Below, piece by piece: positions 25,393 through 34,022 of a DNA stretch of 48,109 nt. The position numbers were made by a program, and so were the translations under genes. Source of the DNA: UMGS1519 sp963621885 (GTDB lineage Bacteria > Actinomycetota > Coriobacteriia > Coriobacteriales > Eggerthellaceae); contig CAVFFT010000067.1 of NCBI GenBank assembly GCA_963621885.1, forward strand, positions 1 to 48,109, given 5' to 3'. Every line of letters begins with the position of its first letter. Positions within the stretch are counted from its first letter, which is position 1. Under the pieces are notes generated by a model. It searched no databases. It was not told the DNA's origin and saw nothing but the letters and a program-made list of their open reading frames with translations.

Positions 25393-25923
25393 TCACCTGG
25401 TGAATCGGATATTCGACATCGTCGCCGAGCCGATGCTACCCCTGTTTCTATGCGCGAGCCCTGAGCATGCGAAATACACCAGAAGCGCAAGGATCGCATT
25501 GTAGAGCCCGCAAGGAAGGCAGACATGGACAAGCGCATCGGGGAATCCGATAAGGCCGGAAATGGAAAGCAAAATCGAGAAGAGCAATTCGGTTGCGAAA
25601 GTCGCCGCCAGGAAAAGGATGATCGTCATGATGATGTTCGCGTTGCCGAAGGCCTCGACCAGGGGCGGAAGCAGCAGCGCCACCACCAGCAGGCAGAGCG
25701 AGGTGGATCCCACGGGCGCCGAGCCGATCAGGTCGGCAAGCAGGCCCATCACGAACGCGAAGATGTAATGAGGCTCATCGGGCATGAGAACGAGATACAC
25801 GATGGCAGCTACAACGATGAAGCTCGGCGCCGCATCGCCAAAGGTGAGCGCCGGCGCCAGAAGAAGCTGGAGCAGAATCGCGACGACCGCGACGATGGTG
25901 GGGAACATCCTCTCTGAAGTCAT
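25393..25923 (-). CDS. mreD: Rod shape-determining membrane protein MreD
   Basis: 176 residues and five to six membrane segments, with the family order mreC-mreD-PBP2. Characteristic stretch: FAFVMGLLADLIGSAPVGSTS. MreD helps MreC connect the cytoplasmic MreB filaments with the cell-wall synthases. It begins 5 nt after the mreC stop. Confidence 0.88.
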   Translation of the reverse strand: MTSERMFPTIVAVVAILLQLLLAPALTFGDAAPSFIVVAAIVYLVLMPDEPHYIFAFVMGLLADLIGSAPVGSTSLCLLVVALLLPPLVEAFGNANIIMTIILFLAATFATELLFSILLSISGLIGFPDALVHVCLPCGLYNAILALLVYFACSGLAHRNRGSIGSATMSNIRFTR

Positions 25924-25928
25924 GGTGG

Positions 25929-26951
25929 CTACTCCCCCTCATCCGAATACGTGTCGTCGGAATACTCGTCGGTTCCTTCGGTATCCGTCGCATCATCCGT
26001 CGAAACGGTGTCATCCGTCGTGTCGTCGGTGCTCGTCTGCGTGCTCGACGAAGAGCTCGAAGACGAGGAGCTGCTCGAACTCGTGGTTGCGTCGGAGTCG
26101 GCCGCGTTCTTCTTGGAGCTGATGCCCGTCACGACCATGACCTCCTCAAGACCCGAAACGCTATCGTTGGGCGTGACGATAATCTGGCGCACCGACTGGC
26201 CATTCCCCTCTTCGACGCGCGCCACGGTACCCACGATAAGGCCGCGGAAGTAGCCGCCGCCCAAGCCCGAGGTCACGACAACGTCGCCCACCTTGACTTC
26301 AACATCCTCGTCGATGTCGACCAGGTAGAGCAGGCCGTCCGCGCTGCCTTTCAAAAGACCCTCGGCGCGGCTCGACTGTAGAAGTACCGCCACGCCGCTC
26401 GAGGTATCCTGAAGCAGTCGAACATCGGCCGTCGTCGCGGTCACCGACTTGATCTGGCCCACAAGGCCCGACGATCCCATCACCGGCAAGCCGACGGAAA
26501 TGCCGTCATCGCTTCCCTTGTCGATCGTGAGCACGCGGTTCCAGGAGTCGCCCGAAATCCCGATGATGCGGGTCGTGACGCCCTCGATGCCGTAGGTATC
26601 TTTCAGATTCTGAATACCCGCAAGACGCTGCGCCTCCTGGCGGTATTCCTCGAGCTCGCTCACCATCTGACGGAGCTCCTCATTCTGCTCTTTCAGCTCG
26701 CTTACGGTCGAAGGGTCGGCAGTGAGGTCGGAAAGCGTCGTTTCCGCAGCTTGTTCGGCCGAATCGACCGCAACGCCCGCGGAGCTCACCGGCGACGCGG
26801 CGACGCCCACGCCGGACTGCACGGAATGAAGCGGACCCGATTCACCCTCGGCGTTGTAAACGATAAAGAGAACGAGCGAAGCGACAAGCAGAATCACCAG
26901 CAAGAGATTCCCGCTTATCGCCGTATCCCTTTCATTGAAGCGAAGCGGCAT
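25929..26951 (-). CDS. mreC: Rod shape-determining protein MreC
   Basis: 340 residues. One N-terminal membrane helix (LLLVILLVASLVLFIV), a coiled coil (about 85-120, SELKEQNEELRQMVSELEEY), then the two beta-barrel periplasmic-type domains with GISVGLPVMGSSGLVGQIK and GDVVVTSGLGGGYFRGLIVG. The last 60 residues are low-complexity: a run of 13 Ser followed by Thr, Asp and Glu. Such an acidic Ser-rich tail is unusual for MreC and may be unstructured. It follows mreB by 15 nt. Confidence 0.92.
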   Translation of the reverse strand: MPLRFNERDTAISGNLLLVILLVASLVLFIVYNAEGESGPLHSVQSGVGVAASPVSSAGVAVDSAEQAAETTLSDLTADPSTVSELKEQNEELRQMVSELEEYRQEAQRLAGIQNLKDTYGIEGVTTRIIGISGDSWNRVLTIDKGSDDGISVGLPVMGSSGLVGQIKSVTATTADVRLLQDTSSGVAVLLQSSRAEGLLKGSADGLLYLVDIDEDVEVKVGDVVVTSGLGGGYFRGLIVGTVARVEEGNGQSVRQIIVTPNDSVSGLEEVMVVTGISSKKNAADSDATTSSSSSSSSSSSSSTQTSTDDTTDDTVSTDDATDTEGTDEYSDDTYSDEGE

Positions 26952-26966
26952 GAAACAAGGCCTCCG

Positions 26967-28013
26967 CTACTTTGTGCGAACGAGCGTCTGCTTGAGAGTG
27001 GTCGGCGATTCAAGCACTTTCAGGCAGCCCATGACGACATTCGTCAGAGCCGTTTCGCTCACCCACACCGGAATCTCGAGCTCCTGCGTCAAGTAGCGGT
27101 CGAGGCCGGAAAGAAGGCCGCCGCCACCCGTCAGCAGAATGCCGTTGCGGATGATGTCGCTCGCAAGGTCGGGGTTCGTCTTCTTGAAGGTCTCCTTGAT
27201 GTTCGCGACCATTTCGTCAATGGTCGGCTGAAGAGCCGCGCGAACGTCCTCAGATTGAACGATGACCTCCTTCGGCTGCTCGTTCACGACGTCCTGGCCG
27301 GAAATGACCATGTCGCGCTCGCGCCCATCCTCGAAGGGAAGAATCGAACCGATTTTGATTTTGATGATCTCGGCCGTGCGCTCGCCAATCTTGATGCCAA
27401 GCAGGTCGCGCAGGTAGTTCGCGATCGCCTCATCCATGCGATTGCCCGCGATGCGCAGGCTGGAAGAGGTCACGATGCCGCCGAGGGACACAACCGCCAC
27501 TTCCGTCGTGCCGCCGCCGATGTCGACGACCATGTTGCCGGTCGGCTCGGTCACGGGAAGGTCGGCACCCATCGCGGCAGCCATCGGCTCCTCGATGAGA
27601 TAGGCCTGACGGGCGCCCGCCTGAATGGTCGCCTCGAAAACGGCGCGCTTCTCGACCGAGGTCGCGCCGCAGGGAATGCAGACAACGATGCGGGGCTTCG
27701 GCTGCCACGGATACTTTCGCTGGGCCGCCTTATTGATGAACGCCGAGATCATCGCCTCGGTGACATCGTAGTCGGCGATCACGCCATCGTGGAGCGGATG
27801 CTCCGCACTGAAAGCCTCCGGCGTATGGTTGATCATGTTCTTCGCTTCGCGACCAACAGCCAGCACACGCGTAGTGTTTTTCTCAATAGCCACCACAGAG
27901 GGCTCGTTGATAACGATACCCTCGCCCGAAATGGCGACAAGCGTATTTGCGGTCCCGAGGTCTATGGCCATATCATATGACGAAGACCTGCCGAAGCTAT
28001 CAAAAATGGACAT
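26967..28013 (-). CDS. mreB: Actin-like cell-shape protein MreB
   Basis: 348 residues from the ATG at 28013, chosen for AGAAGGG about 8 nt upstream (an in-frame ATG 13 codons earlier lacks a good site). Actin-fold nucleotide motifs: IDLGTANTLV, the connect motif VVDIGGGTTEVAVVSLGG, and GILLTGGGGLLSGLD. It polymerises under the membrane and directs the MreC/MreD/PBP2/RodA machinery encoded right after it. First gene of a six-gene operon running to 20875. Confidence 0.96.
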   Translation of the reverse strand: MSIFDSFGRSSSYDMAIDLGTANTLVAISGEGIVINEPSVVAIEKNTTRVLAVGREAKNMINHTPEAFSAEHPLHDGVIADYDVTEAMISAFINKAAQRKYPWQPKPRIVVCIPCGATSVEKRAVFEATIQAGARQAYLIEEPMAAAMGADLPVTEPTGNMVVDIGGGTTEVAVVSLGGIVTSSSLRIAGNRMDEAIANYLRDLLGIKIGERTAEIIKIKIGSILPFEDGRERDMVISGQDVVNEQPKEVIVQSEDVRAALQPTIDEMVANIKETFKKTNPDLASDIIRNGILLTGGGGLLSGLDRYLTQELEIPVWVSETALTNVVMGCLKVLESPTTLKQTLVRTK

Positions 28014-28481
28014 CCATGCAGCCCTTCTGGAAATGCGGTTTTGCGAATTCACATTCTAACACAGGGACACAGCGCCCCCCGATACCTGCAAAGGCGATAC
28101 ACACAGCGAACAGATAGACGGCGAAGCGAAAGGCGAACATCGCTTACCGTGCCCCAACTGCGCTAAAAAGAATCTGTGATAAGCGGAAGAGAATGGCGAA
28201 GCGCATGCCGACTTTTGCCGGTGCGTCCGCGAATGTTGGCGAATCGTCAACACGCTTGCGTCCGCGCGCGAAAGCCGTAGCGAAGATGCCGGGGCAGCGG
28301 CGCCGACCAGTGAGTCCCACGCGCGTCCGCAAACGCCCACGCGAAACCCCGACGCCTCGCACACACTTGCGCAAACCAGGGAGCCGTGTCGCGAGAATAG
28401 AAGAAGCGGGCGGCCATCAGGTCTCCCGCTTCTCCCCTCACCCGCCACTCAGGCGGGCAGCTTATGCGACAAGGCGCAAGC
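28014..28481. other. 468-bp gap between ilvC and mreB
   Basis: Contains the ilvC terminator (28402-28433) and the mreB promoter region. On the minus strand TGTTAGAAT (28053-28061) reads as an extended -10 about 35 nt before the mreB start, with no clear -35. I looked for rnpB, tmRNA and 6S landmarks and saw none. Open frames in both strands look like GC-driven artefacts. Confidence 0.4.
28402..28433 (-). terminator. Probable terminator after ilvC
   Basis: On the minus strand AGAAGCGGG, 14-nt loop, CCCGCTTCT, followed by TCTATTCTC. Perfect 9-bp stem 48 nt after the ilvC stop, but the U-tract is poor. Confidence 0.55.
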
Positions 28482-29477
28482 TTATTTCTTCAGCCAGCTG
28501 AACATCGAGCGAATCTTCTCGCCGGTGATCTCGATCGGATGGTTGTTGATAGCCTCGCGCTGTTCGAAGAGCCACTTGTGGCCGTTCTCGCAGTCTGCGA
28601 CGAATTCCTTCGCGAAGCTGCCATCCTGGATGCGGCCGAGGATCTCCTTCATCGCCTCGCGGCTCTGTTCGTTGATGACCTTCGGGCCCGCGTAGTACTC
28701 GCCGTACTCAGCGGTGTTCGAGATGGAGTAGTTCATGAAATGGATGCCGCTCTCGTACATGAGGTCGACGATCATCTTCATCTCGTGGTAGCACTCGAAG
28801 TAAGCGAGCTCTTCGGGGTAGCCCGCATCGACGAGGGTCTCGAAGCCGGCCTTGACCAGCTCGACAAGGCCGCCGCAAAGAACTGCCTGCTCACCAAAGA
28901 GGTCCTCTTCGGTCTCCTGGGCGAAGGTCGCCTTGATGACGCCTGCGCGCGCACCGCCGACGCCCCAGCAGTAGGACAGGACGATATCCCAGGCATCGCC
29001 GGTCGCATCCTGAGCGACGCATGCGAGGTCGGGTACGCCGGAGCCCTCGACGAACTGGCGACGGACGATGTGGCCCGGGCCCTTCGGGGCGGCCATGACG
29101 ACGTTCACATCCGCCGGCGGAACGATGTAGCCGTAGTGGATGTTGAAGCCATGAGCGAAGCCCAGGGTGTCGCCAGCATGCAGATGCGGCTCGATCTGCT
29201 CCTTGTAGACCTTCGCCTGCAGCTCGTCGGGAACGAGGATCATGATGAAGTCGGCCTCTTCAGCAGCGTCTTCGATCGGCATGACCTTCAGGCCCGCCTC
29301 CTCGGCGACAGCAGCGCTCTTGGAGCCCGGACGAAGGCCGACGCGCACGTCGCAGCCGGAATCCTTCAGGTTCAGCGCATGCGCATGACCCTGGCTGCCG
29401 TAACCGATGACTGCTATCTTCTTGCCCTGGATGACCTCGGGATTAACATCCTTCTCGTAGAGAATTTCAACCGCCAT
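28482..29477 (-). CDS. ilvC: Ketol-acid reductoisomerase
   Basis: 331 residues from the ATG at 29477 (AGGAGAAAG upstream). Class I KARI: NADP-binding IAVIGYGSQGHAHALNL, then GAPKGPGHIVRRQF-like AAPKGPGHIVRRQF and the knotted C-terminal domain with the two metal-binding acids in DLFGEQAVLCGG and ELAYFECYHEMK. It isomerises and reduces acetolactate and acetohydroxybutyrate for valine, leucine and isoleucine. It is separated from ilvN by 190 bp, unusual within an ilv operon, and that gap holds a stable hairpin. Confidence 0.96.
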   Translation of the reverse strand: MAVEILYEKDVNPEVIQGKKIAVIGYGSQGHAHALNLKDSGCDVRVGLRPGSKSAAVAEEAGLKVMPIEDAAEEADFIMILVPDELQAKVYKEQIEPHLHAGDTLGFAHGFNIHYGYIVPPADVNVVMAAPKGPGHIVRRQFVEGSGVPDLACVAQDATGDAWDIVLSYCWGVGGARAGVIKATFAQETEEDLFGEQAVLCGGLVELVKAGFETLVDAGYPEELAYFECYHEMKMIVDLMYESGIHFMNYSISNTAEYGEYYAGPKVINEQSREAMKEILGRIQDGSFAKEFVADCENGHKWLFEQREAINNHPIEITGEKIRSMFSWLKK

Positions 29478-29667
29478 GTTTCTTTCTCCTAACCTTCCAA
29501 CAATTTGTCTATCTGCAATGGCGCCGAAGCGCCACATTGCATTCCTTCTACCCGCAACCCCTTATGGTCGCGGCGGGTCGAATGCGGAACGACCCTTTCC
29601 GTTGCGGCCACACGAAACCGCGTGACCTTGGCAATCGCAGCCGCGTGAGCTTTTGCGATCGCCGCGC
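29478..29667 (-). promoter_or_regulatory. ilvN-ilvC spacer with a UUCG-capped hairpin
   Basis: 190 bp. On the minus strand GCAAT, bulged GT, GGCGC, loop TTCG, GCGCC, ATTGC (29515-29540) makes a stem of 5 + 5 bp capped by UUCG, about 38 nt before the ilvC start. No U-run follows, so it is not a terminator. It might stabilise or process the ilvC message (inference). Confidence 0.45.
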
Positions 29668-30156
29668 CTACTCGTGGTCGGCGCGCTGCATCGCGATGCG
29701 TCCGCTGCGGGTGATCTCGCGGATGCCGTAGGCACGCAGCAAATTCACCATGCCCGTCAGCTTGTCGTTGTCGCCCGTCGCCTCGATTGTTATCGCATGA
29801 CGTCCCACGTCAACAATCTTCGCGCGGAACACATTAGCAATCTGAATAATCTCGCCGCGGCGTTCCGGCGGCGCGGTCACCCTCACGAGGATGAGCTCGC
29901 GGGTAACGGTTCCGGCATTGGTGAAGTCCGAAATCTTGTAGACGCTGATGAGCTTATGAAGCTGCTTCGTCAGCTGCTCATAGGCCACCTCGTCGCAGGT
30001 CACCGTCGCGGTGACGCGGCTCATCGTGCTGTCTTCCGTCGGGGCGACGGCAAGCGAGTCGATGTTGAAACCACGTCGCGAAATGAGGCCGGTCACTCGC
30101 GAAAGAACGCCCGGCTTGTTTTCCACGAGAATGGAAAGCACATGGTCGCGAATCAT
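29668..30156 (-). CDS. ilvN: Acetolactate synthase small (regulatory) subunit
   Basis: 162 residues. The N-terminal ACT domain (HVLSILVENKPGVLSRVTGL, then RRGFNIDSLAVAPTED) usually senses valine. The second half has TREL-ILVRVTAP and IVDVGRHAITIEATGD, as in IlvH/IlvN. It binds and activates the large subunit encoded just upstream, and overlaps its stop by 4 nt (ATGA). Confidence 0.94.
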   Translation of the reverse strand: MIRDHVLSILVENKPGVLSRVTGLISRRGFNIDSLAVAPTEDSTMSRVTATVTCDEVAYEQLTKQLHKLISVYKISDFTNAGTVTRELILVRVTAPPERRGEIIQIANVFRAKIVDVGRHAITIEATGDNDKLTGMVNLLRAYGIREITRSGRIAMQRADHE

Positions 30157-31976
30157 CGCTGGCCCTCCTTTCCCTCGACAATCATGTCGGCGATGTCGCC
30201 CACACTGACGGCACCAATGACGTCGTCGAGACCGGCTCCCGGCGCGACCATCGGGAACACATCCTCATTTTCGTTGATACGCAGGTCAAGCAGCGCAGGT
30301 TCAGGTGAAGTGAGGAAATCAGCGAGCACCGGCTCAAGATCTTCGGCGCGCGAGACGCGCAGACCCTGCCAGCCGTATGCTTCGGCAAGCTTCACGAAGT
30401 CGGGGCAATCTGGCAGGATCGTCTCGCTATAGCGCTTGCCATAGAAAAGCTTCTGCCACTGATGCACCATGCCGAGCGCGTTGTTGTTCATGATGATGAT
30501 CTTGAACGGCATGTTGTTCACCTTGGCGGTGGCCATCTCCTGATTCATCATCTGGAAGCTGCCGTCGCCGGTAATGCACACGACAAGCTTGTCGGGGCAG
30601 CCGACCTTCGCGCCCAATGCCGCCGGCACGCCGTATCCCATCGTTCCCGCGCCACCGCTGGAAAGGAAGGTATGCGGAAGCTCGGAGACGATATGCTGTG
30701 CCGCCCACATCTGGTGCTGGCCCACGTCGGTCACGACGATGGAGTTCAGCGGGTCGATCATATCGGAGAGCAGGTCAAGCGCGCCTTCGGGCGTGATGCC
30801 GCCACCCGACGATGCCACGCCGGGATGATAGAAGGGATGCTGGTAGCGCCACGTGTCGATCTGGTCGACCCATGCCTCGTCAACCGGCTGCGCGCCCTGC
30901 TTATCGAGCTCGGCCACAATCGCGCCAAGCGCGCCCTTCGCATCGCCCACGATGGGGATGTCGGGGTTGCGGTTCTTGCCGATCTCGGCCGGGTCGACGT
31001 CGACATGAATGACCTTCGCGTCCTTCGCGAACGTGGTCAGCTTGCCGGTCACGCGGTCGCTGAAACGCGCGCCCACGGCGATCAGCAGATCGCAGGCGTT
31101 CGTCGCGCGGTTGGCGTACTGAGAACCATGCATGCCCACCATGCCAAGGTTCAGATGGTGCGTGCCCGGGAAGGCGCCCTTCGCCATCAGCGTGGTCACA
31201 ACGGGAATCTGCATCATGTCGGCAAGCGCGAGAAGCTCGCTCTCGGCACCGGCCGCGATGATGCCACCACCCACGTAGAGCAGCGGTTTTTCCGCTTCCT
31301 TGATGAGACGCGCCGCCTGACGCACCTGCTTGGTGTTCGGCTTGAGCGTCGGGCGATACGAGGGCAGGTTGCTCGAGTCGGGGTAATGGAACTCGAGCTC
31401 CGCCGAGCAGATGTCGCTCGGCAGGTCGACGAGCACCGGACCCGGGCGGCCGGTCGACGCGATGTAGAAGGCGTCGCGAATGGTCTTCGCGATGTCATCG
31501 GGATCCTGCACCATGTAGCTGTGCTTCACGACAGGCATCGTGATGCCCACGATGTCGGCCTCCTGGAATGCGTCGGTGCCAATGACCGTTCGCGGAACCT
31601 GGCCGGTCAGCACGACCATCGGCACGCTGTCCATGTAGGCGGTGGCAATGCCCGTCACCGTGTTCGTGGCGCCCGGACCCGAGGTCACGATCACGACGCC
31701 GGGGCGGCCCGTCGCACGGGCGTAGCCGTCGGCCTCATGAACCGCGCCCTGCTCGTGGCGCGCGAGGAAATGCTTGATTTTCGTTGAGTCGTACAAGGCG
31801 TCGTAGATCTTGATCGCCTGGCCACCCGGATAGCCGAAGACGACGTCGACACCCTCGGCTTCAAGCGAGGCGATAACCGCCTCGGCGCCGATCATGCGCG
31901 TGCCTTCCTTTTCCGTATGGCTGCCGTAACGCGGCACGCCGCGTTCGTACACCCAATCTTCCTGTTCGTTCATCAT
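30153..31976 (-). CDS. ilvB: Acetolactate synthase large subunit
   Basis: 607 residues from the ATG at 31976, which overlaps the ilvD stop (ATGA). A start at 31895 (MIGAEAVIASLEAEG) has a better AAGGAAGG site and would give the usual length, so the real start is uncertain. ThDP enzyme: catalytic Glu in HEQGAVHEADGYARATG, ThDP/Mg motif GDGSFQMMNQEMATAK ending in MNNNALG, and FAD-domain motifs VGARFSDRVTGK. It condenses pyruvate with pyruvate or 2-oxobutyrate, the first shared step of branched-chain amino acid synthesis. Confidence 0.95.
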   Translation of the reverse strand: MMNEQEDWVYERGVPRYGSHTEKEGTRMIGAEAVIASLEAEGVDVVFGYPGGQAIKIYDALYDSTKIKHFLARHEQGAVHEADGYARATGRPGVVIVTSGPGATNTVTGIATAYMDSVPMVVLTGQVPRTVIGTDAFQEADIVGITMPVVKHSYMVQDPDDIAKTIRDAFYIASTGRPGPVLVDLPSDICSAELEFHYPDSSNLPSYRPTLKPNTKQVRQAARLIKEAEKPLLYVGGGIIAAGAESELLALADMMQIPVVTTLMAKGAFPGTHHLNLGMVGMHGSQYANRATNACDLLIAVGARFSDRVTGKLTTFAKDAKVIHVDVDPAEIGKNRNPDIPIVGDAKGALGAIVAELDKQGAQPVDEAWVDQIDTWRYQHPFYHPGVASSGGGITPEGALDLLSDMIDPLNSIVVTDVGQHQMWAAQHIVSELPHTFLSSGGAGTMGYGVPAALGAKVGCPDKLVVCITGDGSFQMMNQEMATAKVNNMPFKIIIMNNNALGMVHQWQKLFYGKRYSETILPDCPDFVKLAEAYGWQGLRVSRAEDLEPVLADFLTSPEPALLDLRINENEDVFPMVAPGAGLDDVIGAVSVGDIADMIVEGKEGQR

Positions 31977-33631
31977 ATGAGATATGCTCCCTTATCTGCG
32001 CTGGTCACAAGCTTGGAATAGCGAGCCAGCACGCCGCTGGTGTACTTGGGCGCGGGCGCCTGCCATGCCGCACGGCGACGTTCGAGCTCCGCGTCGTCAA
32101 CCTTGAGCTCAAGTTTGCCCGCATCGATGTCGATATCGATGATGTCGCCCTCTTCGACAAGCGCGATCGGACCGCCAAGCTGCGCTTCGGGGCTCACGTG
32201 GCCAATGGCCGGACCCTTCGTGGCGCCGGAGAAACGACCGTCGGTGATAAGCGCGACCGACTTGTCGAGACCCATGCCGCAGATGGCGCTCGTGGGGGTA
32301 AGCATCTCGCGCATGCCCGGGCCGCCAGACGGACCCTCGTAGCGGATGACCACCACATCGCCCGGATTGATCTTGCCGCCGAAGATGGCCTCGCAAGCCG
32401 CCTCTTCGCCATCGAAGACACGCGCGGGACCGGTATGCTTGCGCATCGACTCGTCAACGGCCGAACGCTTCACCACGCCGCAATCGGGCGCGAGGTTGCC
32501 CTTGAGCACCTTCAGGCCGCCAACGGGGCTGTAGGCGTTCTCGACGGAACGGACGATCTCGCCGTCGACCGCCGGGCATTCCTCAAGCCACTCGGCAACG
32601 GTGCCATGGCAGGTCAGCGCGTCGGTGTTCAGCAGGCCGGCGCGACCAAGCTCGCCCATGATCGCGGAAATGCCGCCAACCGCATAGAGGTCCTCGATGT
32701 GCTTCGGGCCCGCCGGCGCGATGCGCACAAGGTTCGGGGTCTTGTCGGAAACCGCGTCCCAATCCTCCATCGTGATGGGGCAACCCGCGGCGCGCGCGAT
32801 GGCGGTGAGGTGCAGCATCGTGTTCGTCGAGCCGCCGAATGCCATGTCGAGCGCCATGCCGTTGTGGATGGACTTCTCGTTGATGATGTCGAGGGCGGTG
32901 ATGCCCTTCTCGAGCATCTCCATCACCTTCATGCCGGCCTGCTTCGCAAGGCGGATGCGCTCCGAATAGACCGCGGGAACCGTGCCGTTGCCAGGAAGGG
33001 CGATGCCGAGCGCCTCGGAGAGGCACTGGATGGAGTTCGCGGTGAACATGCCCGAGCAGCTGCCGCAGGTGGGGCATGCGGTGTTCTCGAGGTACGCGAG
33101 CTCCTCTTCGGTCATCGTGCCCGCCGCAACCGCGCCGGCGGCATCGAAGAGCGTGTTCAGGTCGGTCTGGTTGCCGCACTTGTCGTGGCCGGCAAGCATC
33201 GGGCCGCCGGAAATCATGACGGTCGGGATGTTCAGGCGGCAGGCCGCAAGCAGCATGCCCGGAACAACCTTGTCGCAGCTCGGAATGATGACCATCGCGT
33301 CAAAGGCATGGCCCTTGACCACGCACTCAACGCTGTCGGCGATGACCTCGCGGCTCACCAGGGAATATTTCATGCCCTCGTGGTTCATCGCGATGCCGTC
33401 GCACACGCCGATGGTCGTCGCCTGCAGCGGCGTGCCACCAGCCATGCGCACGCCCGCCTTCACGGCGTCGGCGATATTCTGAAGGTGCAGATGCCCCGGA
33501 ATGATCTCGTTCTGCGACGAGACGACAGCGACCAACGGACGCGCCAGCTCCTCGTCAGTCAGGCCATCCGCCTTAAGAAGGCTGCGATGGGGTCCGCGCG
33601 CAGAGCCAAGCTTGATTGCGTCGCTTCTCAT
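31973..33631 (-). CDS. ilvD: Dihydroxy-acid dehydratase
   Basis: 552 residues from the ATG at 33631 (AGAGGAGA 5-7 nt upstream). Fe-S dehydratase with cluster cysteines in CDKVVPGML and TACPTCGSCSGMFTANS. Also VMISGGPMLAG and the C-terminal LITDGRFSGATKGPAIGHVSPEA. It makes the 2-oxoacids for valine and isoleucine. First gene of ilvD-ilvB-ilvN-ilvC, and its 330-nt leader has a promoter, T-box-like Stem I and an intrinsic terminator, so expression is probably set by premature termination. Confidence 0.96.
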   Translation of the reverse strand: MRSDAIKLGSARGPHRSLLKADGLTDEELARPLVAVVSSQNEIIPGHLHLQNIADAVKAGVRMAGGTPLQATTIGVCDGIAMNHEGMKYSLVSREVIADSVECVVKGHAFDAMVIIPSCDKVVPGMLLAACRLNIPTVMISGGPMLAGHDKCGNQTDLNTLFDAAGAVAAGTMTEEELAYLENTACPTCGSCSGMFTANSIQCLSEALGIALPGNGTVPAVYSERIRLAKQAGMKVMEMLEKGITALDIINEKSIHNGMALDMAFGGSTNTMLHLTAIARAAGCPITMEDWDAVSDKTPNLVRIAPAGPKHIEDLYAVGGISAIMGELGRAGLLNTDALTCHGTVAEWLEECPAVDGEIVRSVENAYSPVGGLKVLKGNLAPDCGVVKRSAVDESMRKHTGPARVFDGEEAACEAIFGGKINPGDVVVIRYEGPSGGPGMREMLTPTSAICGMGLDKSVALITDGRFSGATKGPAIGHVSPEAQLGGPIALVEEGDIIDIDIDAGKLELKVDDAELERRRAAWQAPAPKYTSGVLARYSKLVTSADKGAYLI

Positions 33632-33702
33632 GATTCTCCTCTCTCCATTTTCCGCCCGAAAGCGGTCTCCTTGCATTTTTGGCAGAAAGGATGAACCGGA
33701 AT

Positions 33703-33731
33703 AAAAAAAACCCGGAGCAGTCGCGCCGGGT
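33703..33731 (-). terminator. Leader terminator / attenuator before ilvD
   Basis: On the minus strand ACCCGG, 10-nt loop, CCGGGT (33726-33731 with 33710-33715) followed by eight T's. It lies upstream of ilvD and downstream of its promoter, so it is placed to be a regulated stop. Confidence 0.8.
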
Positions 33732-33738
33732 CATTCGT

Positions 33739-33771
33739 TCAAGAATGTTCGACAACCGCCAAAAGCGGCAT
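33739..33771 (-). CDS. Putative leader peptide MPLLAVVEHS
   Basis: A 10-codon frame whose stop is 8 nt before the terminator stem. Four of ten residues are Leu or Val (CTT TTG, GTT GTC), as expected of ilv-type leader peptides. Against it: no ribosome site is visible, and the same RNA also folds as CCGC-TTTT-GCGG. A GTG start at 33792 would add seven residues in frame. Confidence 0.3.
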   Translation of the reverse strand: MPLLAVVEHS

Positions 33772-33856
33772 CGAGACGTTTTCGGACGTCACCGGTTCGA
33801 CTTACTTGCCCCAGACGCCCGCGAGGATCGCCCGCGTTTACCTGAAGCTTTCATCC

Positions 33857-33952
33857 GAACTGCTCAGAGGTGGCTTTCTGGATGTCCAACACAGGCTCGC
33901 AGCAACCGCCTGCTCTCTCGAAGAAGGATTGACCCGTACTTTCCTCGTCAAC
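33857..33952 (-). ncRNA. T-box Stem I-like RNA element
   Basis: Minus-strand features in T-box order: a base stem GAGG/CCTC; an internal loop with AAAGTA on the 5' side and AGAAAGCCA on the 3' side (the AGUA/GAA loop-E partners and specifier loop); an upper stem GGGT/ATCC; AGAGAGC then GGCGGTTGCTGCGAGCC as in the distal AG-bulge region; and CTCTGAGC closing. In the usual register the specifier is GCC (Ala; 33872-33874), with AGC (Ser) as second choice. An ATC (Ile) stands 9 nt upstream of GCC but out of the loop. The conserved TGGNACC core was not found downstream. Confidence 0.55.
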
Positions 33953-33969
33953 GCATTTCGTTTTTTGCG

Positions 33970-33997
33970 AGTATACACCGCTCGCCCGAGAGGGCAA
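33970..33997 (-). promoter_or_regulatory. Promoter of the ilvD leader
   Basis: On the minus strand TTGCCC (33992-33997), 16-bp spacer, TATACT (33970-33975). Transcription would start near 33963, giving a leader of about 330 nt. It lies just after the MFS gene stop. Confidence 0.75.
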
Positions 33998-34022
33998 GGG
34001 TCTTCACAATCTAATGTCGAAT

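Larger units (their letters stand above)
33632..34022 (-). promoter_or_regulatory. Long structured ilvD leader, T-box-like
   Basis: 391 bp without an ordinary gene. In order on the minus strand: promoter (33970-33997), T-box Stem I-like region (about 33857-33952), an unassigned central part (33772-33856) with small hairpins, a 10-codon Leu/Val frame (33739-33771), an intrinsic terminator (33703-33731), then about 70 nt to ilvD. The whole looks like a transcription-attenuation leader. Confidence 0.65.

Noticed and set aside
24039..25403. A 454-codon plus-strand frame opposite mrdA
   Set aside because: Antisense shadow of the PBP2 gene with no domain signal.
28014..28481. Possible structural RNA (RNase P RNA, tmRNA or 6S) in the large gap
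   Set aside because: Conserved landmarks of these RNAs were looked for on both strands and not found.
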